A stretch of 9,598 bases of DNA, from positions 1 through 9,598 of the forward strand of contig CATPBV010000129.1 in the NCBI GenBank assembly GCA_955652345.1. Direction: 5' to 3'. Of this stretch, positions 1 through 5,910 are shown piece after piece. The stretch's first letter is position 1, and each line of letters begins with the position of its first letter. The notes under the pieces are model-generated. The model was not told the DNA's origin. It was given only the letters and a program-made list of their open reading frames with translations, and searched no databases. The position numbers and the translations under genes were made by a program. This DNA is from an uncultured Solirubrobacteraceae bacterium (lineage in GTDB: Bacteria > Actinomycetota > Thermoleophilia > Solirubrobacterales > Solirubrobacteraceae).

Positions 1-24
1 ATCCCGCCCGGGTTGGCGCGGGAT
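1..24. repeat. Short inverted repeat at window edge
   Basis: ATCCCGC at 1-7 is mirrored by GCGGGAT at 18-24, giving a 7-bp stem with a 10-nt loop. There is no T-tract after it. It may be the end of a structure belonging to a gene left of the window. Nothing else coding is convincing in 1-140. Confidence 0.3.
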
Positions 25-140
25 CGCGTGGCGTGCGGCCGCTGTTCCATGTCGTTGTCAAGGCTAGCGCTGAATTGTTGCGAGCCGTTTCGCACCTGTA
101 ACGCGGTTCGCGGGACCATGCCGGTATGCACCTCAATCCC

Positions 141-189
141 GGGGCTGGCTGAAAAAACGCATCATAGATGCGGTTTTTCAGCCAGGCCC
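141..189. repeat. 49-nt palindrome with A-tract/T-tract, overlaps a start codon
   Basis: Positions 141-163 pair with 167-189 at 21 of 23 positions around a 3-nt loop (ATA, 164-166); the mismatches are 144/186 and 157/173. The inner part has an A6 tract, a short GC-containing stem and a T5 tract, the shape of a bidirectional intrinsic terminator, and is flanked by a further GC-rich outer stem. The ATG of the downstream gene (168-170) lies in the right arm next to the loop, so in RNA it would be base-paired. It could be a terminator for an upstream gene, a translation-control hairpin or a DNA-binding palindrome; the sequence alone does not decide. Confidence 0.75.
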
Positions 190-1097
190 ACTTGGATGCC
201 CGGATTGCCGCGCTCGCGACTCGGCAGCATGGCGTGATCGGGCTCGCGCAACTCGTTGCGCTCGGGCTAGAGCCGAGGAGCGTGCAGCAACGAGCCGCGG
301 TAGGCCGGCTCCACCGCATTCATTGCGCCGTTTACTCGCTCGTACCCCGACATCTGTTGAGTCGCGAAGGCCTTTACATGGCGGCCGTGCTCGCGTGCGG
401 TCCGGGCGCCGTTCTGTCGCACAGGTCCGCCGCCCACCTCCATGAGCTGAGGCGAGACGCGTCGACGAAGATCGACGTCACGGTTCCAAGCCGCTCGCAT
501 CGCCGCCACGAAGGCATTCGCCTGCACCGTTCGCTGACGCTGATCCCCGAGGACACGACCACGGTGAACGGAATCCCCTGCACCACCGTCGCCCGCACAA
601 TCCTCGACAACGCGGAAGTGCTGAACCGCCGCGGCCTGGAGCGGATGCTCGACCAGGCCGAGATCCTCGAGATCTTCGACCTCTGGGCGCTGCAAGAGCA
701 GCTACAGCGCAACTTCTCCCGGCGGTGCGCGAGGCGCCTTCGAAGAGCCCTCGACGAGCACGTTGCTGGAGCGACGCCGACCTGGAGCGAGCTCGAGGAG
801 AGGTTCCTCGCGCTGGTCAGGGCCGCCGCGCTGCCGGAGCCGGAAGTCAACGTATTCATCGTGCTCGACGACGGCGAGCCGGCGATGCGGGTCGACTTCG
901 TCTGGCGCGACCGCCGTCTGGCCGTGGAGACCGACGGACATGAGACCCATCGCACGAGACTCGCGTTCGAGCAGGATCGGCGGCGCGACCAGCGGCTGAT
1001 CGTGGCCGGCTGGCGCGCCGTCCGCATCACGTGGCGTCAGCTAACCCGCGCGCCGGCCCAGGTCAAGCAGACACTGAGGCAGCTACTGGCAAGCTAG
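168..1097 (+). CDS. AbiEi-antitoxin-like / DUF559 nuclease-fold protein, 309 aa
   Basis: The N-terminus (about residues 10-50, 'ARIAALATRQHGVI...QRAAVGRLHRI') resembles the winged-helix domain of AbiEi-type antitoxins, followed by a middle region with the family pattern 'AVLSHRSAAHLHEL'. The C-terminus (about 205-305) matches DUF559, a Vsr/PD-(D/E)XK-like fold: 'RVDFVWRDRRLAVETDGHETH' spans 241-261, with D243, E254, D256 and H261 as likely active-site positions, then 'DRRRD' and 'GWRAVRITWRQL'. Proteins of this design are common as single genes in high-GC actinobacteria. No AbiEii-like nucleotidyltransferase toxin lies next to it, so a toxin-antitoxin role is not supported. An in-frame TAG at 165-167 means the start is the ATG at 168 or later. 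TTG at 192 ('LDARIAAL') would start where many family members seem to begin and would lie outside the hairpin. The last 35 nt overlap the convergent lipB. Confidence 0.8.
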   Translation: MRFFSQAHLDARIAALATRQHGVIGLAQLVALGLEPRSVQQRAAVGRLHRIHCAVYSLVPRHLLSREGLYMAAVLACGPGAVLSHRSAAHLHELRRDASTKIDVTVPSRSHRRHEGIRLHRSLTLIPEDTTTVNGIPCTTVARTILDNAEVLNRRGLERMLDQAEILEIFDLWALQEQLQRNFSRRCARRLRRALDEHVAGATPTWSELEERFLALVRAAALPEPEVNVFIVLDDGEPAMRVDFVWRDRRLAVETDGHETHRTRLAFEQDRRRDQRLIVAGWRAVRITWRQLTRAPAQVKQTLRQLLAS

Positions 1098-1773
1098 CCG
1101 ACTCCACGCGGGGAAGGCTTACGAGCCGCTGGCGCCGCCCCAATGCCTGCGCGAGCTCCCACGCCGCCCGCCGGCGAAAGCACCTCGTCCTCCCGGGGGT
1201 CGCCTCGGCCGCGAGCGAGGTCATCCGCACCCCGGCCAGCCCGCACGGCACGATCCATTCGAACGGCTCGAGGTCGTTGTCGACGTTGACCGCGAATCCG
1301 TGGGTCGTCACGCCGCGCGCGAGGTGAACGCCGATCGAGGCGATCTTGCGGTCCTCCACCCAGACCCCCGTGTAGTCCGGTCCATCCTGCGGCCGAGCAT
1401 GAGCCGACACTCCCTCGCCGGCCAGCGCGGCCACCAGCACCCGCTCGAGCAGACGGACGTACGCGACCACGTCATCGACACGCACGATCGGATAGCCGAC
1501 GAGCTGACCGGGGCCGTGGTAGGTGACCTTGCCGCCGCGGTCGGTGTCGACGATGTCGATCCCCTGGTCCCGGTACCAGCCTTCGCTCATCGGGAGCTCT
1601 CCGGGATCGGCCCGCCGTCCCCGCGTGTACACCGGTGGATGTTCGAGGGTGAGCAGCACGTCCGGCAGCTCGTCGCGCTGCCGTGCGGCGCGGATGCGCT
1701 CCTGAAGCGCGAGGGCCTCCGTGTACTCGACCTCGCCGAGGTGACAGACCCAGAGCTCCGCGCGATCAGCCAG
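1063..1773 (-). CDS. lipB: Octanoyl-[acyl carrier protein]:protein octanoyltransferase LipB
   Basis: LipB moves the octanoyl group from acyl carrier protein to the lipoyl lysine of enzymes such as 2-oxo acid dehydrogenase E2; LipA then inserts sulfur. The family motifs are clear: 'TLEHPPVYTRGRR', 'RGGKVTYHGPGQLVGYP' (about 79-95), 'RKIASIGV' with the catalytic lysine, 'THGFAVNV', and 'PCGLAGVRMTSL' with the catalytic cysteine. From the chosen start these are K143 and C177, close to Lys142 and Cys176 of the Mycobacterium tuberculosis enzyme. Starting at the GTG at 1659 would lose about 38 conserved residues ('ELWVCHLGEVEYTEALALQE'). No ATG, GTG or TTG exists in frame before that, so I choose CTG at 1771-1773, which has a GAGGGAG ribosome site at 1780-1786 six nt upstream. 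It overlaps the E2 stop by 8 nt, so translation is probably coupled. The product is 236 aa, normal for the family. The C-terminus past 'MTSL' is less conserved and basic. Confidence 0.93.
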   Translation of the reverse strand: MADRAELWVCHLGEVEYTEALALQERIRAARQRDELPDVLLTLEHPPVYTRGRRADPGELPMSEGWYRDQGIDIVDTDRGGKVTYHGPGQLVGYPIVRVDDVVAYVRLLERVLVAALAGEGVSAHARPQDGPDYTGVWVEDRKIASIGVHLARGVTTHGFAVNVDNDLEPFEWIVPCGLAGVRMTSLAAEATPGRTRCFRRRAAWELAQALGRRQRLVSLPRVESASLPVAASVSA

Positions 1774-3097
1774 CAGATACTCCCTCGATGTTGCGCTTGA
1801 GCGCGGCCAGAAACTGGGCCGCCTGTGCCCCGTCGAGCGCGCGGTGATCCCAGCTCAGGCCGAGGATCGTCATCGGCCGGATCGCGATCGAGTCGTTTCC
1901 CTCGGCGTCGGTGAGCACGACCGTCTGCTTGCTGATCGCCTCGAGGTCGAGGATCGCCACCTGCGGCTGGTTGATGATCGGGGTCGCCATGATCGACCCG
2001 TACTGACCGGGATTGGTGATCGTGAACGTGCCGCCGCGGACCTCGTCGGGCGTCAGCTGCCGGCTCCGAGCGCGCCGAGCGAGATCCTTGATCCGCGCCG
2101 CTAGGCCCTCGACGGACAGCTCGTGTGCGTTGTGGATCACCGGCACGATCAGGCCGTCGTCGCCGAGCGACACGGCGATGCCGAGGTTCACCCCCGAATG
2201 TCGGGTGTAGCGATCGTCCTCGAGCCATGCATTCAGGGCGGGATGCTCGCGGAGCGCATCGATCGTCGCCCGGGCCACGACCGGAAGCGCCGTGACGCCC
2301 AGCTGGGCACGCGCCGCCTCGACGCGGCTCATGTCGACGTCGATCCATGTGGTGCACGTCGCCGCGGTGTCGAGCGAGCGCTTCATGTGCTGGCCGATCT
2401 GGCGGCGCATCCGCGACAGGCCATCGGCCGGCGCGGGTGCCGAGGCCGGTCCACCTCTCGGTGGGGCCGGCTCGGGCCGGTACGGGCTCTCGATGTGAAG
2501 CGGCGGCTCCTCCTGCGCCGGCTCGCCCTCGATGAACGCGAGCACGTCCTGTTTGCGGACGCGGCCGCCGCGGCCGCTTCCGCTCACCTGCGAGAGGTCG
2601 ACGCCGTGCTCGGCCGCGATTCGCTGTACGACCGGCGAGTACCGCCGGGTATCGGGCGCGCCGCCCGCACCGTTGCCGGATCTCGCGTCGACGTCGGAGG
2701 GCGGCGTGGCGTCGGTTCTCGCGCCACCCGCCTGAGATGCCTTGATCGCGCCGGATTCCGGCGCTGAGCTGCTGGGCTGCGGTCCTGGGACCTCAGCCGC
2801 GAGCGATTCCTCGGCCGGCGGCGAACTGGCCGCTCCGGCTGGAGCAATCCGTGCGAGCACCTCCCCTACCGCGACCGTGGTCTCGACCGGAACGACGATC
2901 TCGGCGACCACGCCAGTCGCGGGCGAGGGGACCTCGGTGTCGATCTTGTCGGTGGAGATGTCGCAGATCGTCTGGTCGGCTTCGATCCGATCGCCAACCT
3001 CGACGCGCCATGCGACGACAGTACCCTCGACCACCGACACACCCATCTGCGGCATCGTCACATCGACGAGCGCGGTGCTAGTACTCGAGGAGCTCAC
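1766..3097 (-). CDS. 2-oxo acid dehydrogenase E2, lipoyl acyltransferase, 443 aa
   Basis: E2 is the core of the complex: its swinging lipoyl arm takes the acyl group from E1 and passes it to CoA. Domains in order: one lipoyl domain (about 10-87) with lipoyl lysine K51 in 'STDKIDTE'; a Ser/Ala/Pro/Gly-rich linker (about 88-150); a peripheral subunit-binding domain (about 153-190, 'YSPVVQRIAAEHGVDLSQVSG'); a second Pro-rich linker (about 191-221); and the catalytic domain (about 225-440) ending in 'SWDHRALDGAQAAQFL' with H418 and D422 of the HxxxDG motif. The GTG start has a strong GGGAGG site (3104-3109) 6 nt upstream and overlaps E1 beta by 20 nt. Compared from memory with M. tuberculosis DlaT, the segment from 'VDMSRVE' to 'ALREHP' is about 10 residues shorter. 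Substrate (pyruvate, branched-chain 2-oxo acids or acetoin) cannot be fixed from E2 alone. Confidence 0.95.
   Translation of the reverse strand: MSSSSTSTALVDVTMPQMGVSVVEGTVVAWRVEVGDRIEADQTICDISTDKIDTEVPSPATGVVAEIVVPVETTVAVGEVLARIAPAGAASSPPAEESLAAEVPGPQPSSSAPESGAIKASQAGGARTDATPPSDVDARSGNGAGGAPDTRRYSPVVQRIAAEHGVDLSQVSGSGRGGRVRKQDVLAFIEGEPAQEEPPLHIESPYRPEPAPPRGGPASAPAPADGLSRMRRQIGQHMKRSLDTAATCTTWIDVDMSRVEAARAQLGVTALPVVARATIDALREHPALNAWLEDDRYTRHSGVNLGIAVSLGDDGLIVPVIHNAHELSVEGLAARIKDLARRARSRQLTPDEVRGGTFTITNPGQYGSIMATPIINQPQVAILDLEAISKQTVVLTDAEGNDSIAIRPMTILGLSWDHRALDGAQAAQFLAALKRNIEGVSAG
1780..1786 (-). promoter_or_regulatory. Ribosome binding site deciding the CTG start of lipB
   Basis: On the minus strand GAGGGAG lies 6 nt before CTG at 1771-1773, inside the 3' end of the E2 gene. 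A second CTG (1774-1776) is only 3 nt away and less likely. The site supports the long LipB form. Confidence 0.6.
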
Positions 3098-4043
3098 GGC
3101 AAGCCTCCCTCACTCGATCGACATTTGGGAGCAGCGCCTGCTCGAGCGGCGGCGAGAAGGGAATCGGCACGTCCGGCGTCGCCACCCGTACAACCGGACC
3201 GTCCAGGTCCTCGAAGCCGCGCTCCGCGATCAGCGCCGCCACCTGGGCCCCGGCGGCGCACATCGCGTTCGCCTCGTCGACGATCACGACCTTCGAGCAG
3301 CGCGACACCGAGTCCAAGATCGCGTCCTCATCGAGCGGCACCAGCGAACGCAGATCCAGCACCTCGACCGAAGCTCCGTCGAGGTCCTCGGTGGCCTCTA
3401 GCGCCACGTGCACCATCGCGCCGTAGGCGATCACGACCAGATCACTACCCGTCCTGGCCACCCGAGCGGTCAGCGGGGTCTCGAAGATCTCGTCGGCGAC
3501 CTCGCCCTTGATCCGCCGGTAGAGAAACTTGTGCTCCATGTAGCAGACGGGGTTCGGATCGCGGATAGCGGTATGGAGCAGACCCTTGGCGTCCTCGGCG
3601 GTCGACGGCGCCACGACCTTGATCCCCGGCGCGTGCATGAACCACGCCTCGGGATTCTGGGAGTGGAACGGGCCGCCCGAGAAGCCGCCGCCCGACGGCA
3701 GCCTGACCGTGATCGGGACGGCAAGTCCCTGCCGGTAGTGCATCTTGCCGGCGACGTTGACGAGCTGGTCGAATCCGCAGGAGATGAAGTCGGAGAACTG
3801 CATCTCGCAGACCGGGCGCATTCCGACCACGGCCGCCCCGATCGCGGTGCCGATGATCGCCGACTCGGCCAGCGGGGTGTCCATCACTCGATCGGGCCCG
3901 AACTCCTCGAAGAAGCCGTCGGTCACCTTGAACGCGCCGCCGAACACGCCGATGTCCTCGCCCATCACCATCACGCGCTCGTCGCTTCGCAGCTCGTCGC
4001 GAAGCCCGGCGGAGATCGCCTGCAGGTAGGTGAGCGTGCTCAT
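3078..4043 (-). CDS. 2-oxo acid dehydrogenase E1 component, beta subunit, 321 aa
   Basis: E1 beta pairs with E1 alpha in the thiamine-diphosphate enzyme that decarboxylates the 2-oxo acid and acylates the E2 lipoyl group. Visible signatures: 'VMVMGEDIGVFGGAFKVT' (24-41), 'DTPLAESAIIGTAIGAA' with the cofactor-contacting E60, 'GGPFHSQNPEAWFMHAPGIKV' with H127, 'PNPVCYMEHKFLYR', and a transketolase C-terminal domain ending 'PDVPIPFSPPLEQALLP'. These match the branched-chain/general 2-oxo acid dehydrogenase style better than the acetoin or classic pyruvate E1 beta as I recall them. The ATG overlaps the E1 alpha stop as ATGA, which fixes the start. The reading frame stays open upstream inside E1 alpha, but that extension has no homology-like content. 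No strong ribosome site precedes the ATG, consistent with coupled translation. Confidence 0.95.
   Translation of the reverse strand: MSTLTYLQAISAGLRDELRSDERVMVMGEDIGVFGGAFKVTDGFFEEFGPDRVMDTPLAESAIIGTAIGAAVVGMRPVCEMQFSDFISCGFDQLVNVAGKMHYRQGLAVPITVRLPSGGGFSGGPFHSQNPEAWFMHAPGIKVVAPSTAEDAKGLLHTAIRDPNPVCYMEHKFLYRRIKGEVADEIFETPLTARVARTGSDLVVIAYGAMVHVALEATEDLDGASVEVLDLRSLVPLDEDAILDSVSRCSKVVIVDEANAMCAAGAQVAALIAERGFEDLDGPVVRVATPDVPIPFSPPLEQALLPNVDRVREACRELLEY
3104..3109 (-). promoter_or_regulatory. Ribosome binding site of the E2 gene
   Basis: On the minus strand GGGAGG lies 6 nt before GTG at 3095-3097, within the last codons of E1 beta. It supports this GTG over in-frame starts a few codons further on. 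Confidence 0.7.
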
Positions 4044-5092
4044 CGCTGGAACCCGCTCCAGGGAGCCTGGCCGTCGCCGAGCGGCTCGGCCTCTCCTTCG
4101 CAGAACACGCCCTCGGTGGCGCTCGACGGGTCGGGCATCGGGCCAGCCAGCGCCTCCTGCACCGCCTCGTCGATCTCCGCCTTGACCTGCTGACGGACCT
4201 CGTCGACGTCGACACCAGCCTCGCGCAGGCGCGCCTCCTGGCGTTCGATTGGGTCGCGCGTGCGCCACTCGTCGACCTGCTCCTTCGGCACGTACTTCAT
4301 GTCGTCGTGCGCGGCGTGCCCGTGCATCCGCATCGTCAGCGCCTCGATCAGGGTCGGGCCCTCGCCGGCGAGCGCGCGCTCGCGGGCCACGCGTGTGGCC
4401 TCGAACATCGCTTCCGCATCGTTCCCGTCGACCGTCACGCCGATGAATCCGTAGACGGCCGCCCGCTCCACGGGGTCGACCGCGAACTGCTTGTCCACCG
4501 GCGTCGAGTACGCGTATTGGTTGTTCTCGAGCACGAAGATCACCGGGAGCTTCTGTACTCCAGCCCAATTCATCGCCTCGTGGAAATCGCCGCGCGAGGT
4601 CGAGCCGTCACCGAACCACGTGATCGCACAGCGCTTTTCCCCCCGCATCTTGAACGCCATCGCCATGCCTGCGGCCACCAGCATCATGTCGGGGAGCATC
4701 GAAACCATCCCGACGCAACCCACGCGCCGGTCGCCGAAGTGGACGTTGCCCTCGCGCCCGCCGGTGATGCCCGCCGCCCGCCCCATGTACTGGGCGAAGA
4801 TCCTCGCCGGGCTGACCCCCCGGATCAGGTGCGCGGCCAGATCCCGGTGCAGCACGCACAGCCGGTCTTCGGACGCCATCGCGAACGCCGCGCCGGCCGA
4901 GACCGCCTCCTGCCCGAAGCCGTCATAGAACGACCCGGGTACCTTTCCCTGGCGGTACAGGGTCATCGCGCGGTCCTCGACGCCACGCATCAACAGCATC
5001 GCTCGAAGCAGCCAGATCCGGTCCTCGAGCTTCAGGTGCTCGCTGGCGGCGTGGGTGCCACCTGCGGTCGCCTGAGCGATATCGGTCGCCAT
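4040..5092 (-). CDS. 2-oxo acid dehydrogenase E1 component, alpha subunit, 350 aa
   Basis: E1 alpha binds most of the thiamine diphosphate and performs the decarboxylation. The cofactor motif runs from 'GDGSTSRGDFHEAMNWAG' (161-178) to 'VLENNQYAYST' (188-197), the GDG...NN pattern. Other family features are 'SFYDGFGQEAVSAG' (54-67), 'VLHRDLAAHLIRG' (80-92), 'GREGNVHFGD' (112-121), and the loop 'RMHGHAAHDDMKYVP' (255-269), which lies in the region that is phosphorylated in mitochondrial homologues. It is the first gene of the operon. The ATG has GGA 7-5 nt upstream plus an AAGGGA farther up. The C-terminal tail (about 318-350, 'MPDPSSATEGVFCEGEAE') is acidic and poorly conserved. No E3 gene is nearby, so the complex must share an E3 encoded elsewhere. 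Confidence 0.95.
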   Translation of the reverse strand: MATDIAQATAGGTHAASEHLKLEDRIWLLRAMLLMRGVEDRAMTLYRQGKVPGSFYDGFGQEAVSAGAAFAMASEDRLCVLHRDLAAHLIRGVSPARIFAQYMGRAAGITGGREGNVHFGDRRVGCVGMVSMLPDMMLVAAGMAMAFKMRGEKRCAITWFGDGSTSRGDFHEAMNWAGVQKLPVIFVLENNQYAYSTPVDKQFAVDPVERAAVYGFIGVTVDGNDAEAMFEATRVARERALAGEGPTLIEALTMRMHGHAAHDDMKYVPKEQVDEWRTRDPIERQEARLREAGVDVDEVRQQVKAEIDEAVQEALAGPMPDPSSATEGVFCEGEAEPLGDGQAPWSGFQR

Positions 5093-5177
5093 GTATTCCG
5101 TTTCCCTTTCTGGTCAGCCGGAGCGGGATCGCCGCCCGGCCTGCTTATGGGCGCGCCCGGGATCTCCGAAGCGTGCC

Positions 5178-5199
5178 TCTCGATCGGGCACCATCGAGA
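5178..5199. repeat. Inverted repeat TCTCGAT-N8-ATCGAGA, possible operator
   Basis: Perfect 7-bp arms at 5178-5184 and 5193-5199 with an 8-nt spacer lie between two divergent genes and touch the likely -10 box of the dehydrogenase operon (5197-5202). This placement suits a repressor site. No regulator gene is adjacent, so the binding protein is unknown. A short RNA hairpin or chance are alternatives. Confidence 0.4.
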
Positions 5200-5202
5200 T
5201 TA
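5197..5202 (-). promoter_or_regulatory. Candidate -10 box of the E1 alpha-E1 beta-E2-lipB operon
   Basis: On the minus strand TAATCT is the best -10-like hexamer between the divergent genes. It would give a 5' leader of roughly 95-100 nt before the E1 alpha ATG. No good -35 hexamer is seen 16-18 nt upstream. Confidence 0.35.
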
Positions 5203-5254
5203 CCTCAGCGCCCGGGTTCCGAGTGCGTTGTGACTGTAGTTGCGGCGATCGGGC

Positions 5255-5260
5255 TAGGCT
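5255..5260 (+). promoter_or_regulatory. Candidate -10 box of a leaderless transcript
   Basis: TAGGCT fits the TAnnnT pattern and ends 7 nt before the ATG at 5268, so transcription would start at or next to the start codon. No ribosome binding site precedes the ATG, which agrees with a leaderless message. A convincing -35 is not visible. Confidence 0.4.
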
Positions 5261-5267
5261 GTTGGTG

Positions 5268-5861
5268 ATGGGCGGTGGCTGGCTCGCGCGAGTGCGCTGG
5301 CGCCGGCGCGGCGCCTGGCTCTGGCCCGCGTTCATCGCTGCGACACTCGCGGACGGTCTGGTCGGGCACCTGCTGCCGCCGGCCGGTGAGTCGCAGACGG
5401 TCGCCTCAGCGCTGCTGATCGGCCTCTTCCTGAACCTGATCGGCGTGATCCTGCTGAGCCGTCCCGTCGGGGCGCTCATCCGCCGGGCGCGCCACGACCT
5501 GCCGAGGCTCATCGCCAGGGACTATGGCGGCACGATCGTGGTGCTCGCGATCGCCTCGGGGGTGCTCGGGGTGGGCCTACTTCACCGAGGCTCAGTCCTG
5601 GCCGACCAGCGCTCGCTTCGCGACGCCACCGTCCGCGCGCAGGCCTTCATCGGAGCTCGTGCGCCCGCTCAGTTTCGCGCGAACACCAGCGCGGCCAGCA
5701 CGTTCGCGATCCAGGACGGCTCGATCTATCGGGTGTGCGTCCCCAGCACGGACCGCAAGCACACCTACTGCGTGATCGTCAACACCAGCCTTCCGTTCGC
5801 GCACAGCGTCAGCTTCGGGGGCTACGAGCCAAACTCGATGTTTGCTGCTGGGGTGGGGTGA
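5268..5861 (+). CDS. Unknown membrane protein, three helices plus outside C-terminal domain, 197 aa
   Basis: I cannot assign a function. After a basic N-terminus ('RVRWRRRG', 8-15) there are three likely membrane helices: about 16-36 ('AWLWPAFIAATLADGLVGHLL'), 44-64 ('TVASALLIGLFLNLIGVILL') and 86-105 ('YGGTIVVLAIASGVLGVGLL'). Positive charge between helices 2 and 3 ('RRARHDLPR') puts that loop inside, so the last 90 residues face outside. That domain holds two cysteines, C157 ('RVCVPS') and C168 ('TYCVIVN'), which could form a disulfide. The pattern recalls uncharacterised membrane proteins of Thermoleophilia. I start at the ATG at 5268 because residues from the upstream in-frame ATG at 5091 look non-coding and would reach back to the divergent E1 alpha start. 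GTG at 5265 is an equal alternative one codon earlier. Confidence 0.75.
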   Translation: MGGGWLARVRWRRRGAWLWPAFIAATLADGLVGHLLPPAGESQTVASALLIGLFLNLIGVILLSRPVGALIRRARHDLPRLIARDYGGTIVVLAIASGVLGVGLLHRGSVLADQRSLRDATVRAQAFIGARAPAQFRANTSAASTFAIQDGSIYRVCVPSTDRKHTYCVIVNTSLPFAHSVSFGGYEPNSMFAAGVG

Positions 5862-5868
5862 ACGGCGG

Positions 5869-5874
5869 TATTCT
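5869..5874 (+). promoter_or_regulatory. Weak candidate -10 box before the first secreted gene
   Basis: TATTCT lies 36 nt before the ATG at 5911 in the 49-nt gap. The only -35-like match at proper spacing (TGCTGG, 5846-5851) is poor, so read-through from the membrane protein gene is equally possible. Confidence 0.25.
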
Positions 5875-5910
5875 CCAGCCGCGGCCAACAATCCTCCAGA
5901 AAGGTGACCA

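Noticed and set aside
55..102. Promoter for the AbiEi/DUF559 gene (TTGTCA or TTGTTG with TGTAAC)
   Set aside because: The boxes match weakly and the spacing is only acceptable for TTGTTG-16-TGTAAC; such matches are expected by chance.
168..1097. Classical type IV AbiE toxin-antitoxin pair
   Set aside because: Only an AbiEi-like N-terminal domain is present; no AbiEii nucleotidyltransferase gene occurs on either side within the window.
1587..2357. Minus-strand open frame overlapping E2 and lipB
   Set aside because: It is the third frame of E2/lipB; Arg-rich shadow without motifs, while both overlapped genes have conserved catalytic residues.
4044..4568. Upstream extension of the E1 beta reading frame
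   Set aside because: It lies antisense-free but out of frame inside E1 alpha, is Arg/Ala-rich without family motifs, and the ATGA overlap at 4040-4043 gives a normal-length E1 beta.
5091..5267. Longer start for the membrane protein at ATG 5091
   Set aside because: The extra 59 residues look noncoding, cover the divergent promoter region and touch the E1 alpha start; a membrane protein start at 5268 has a -10 box at the right distance.
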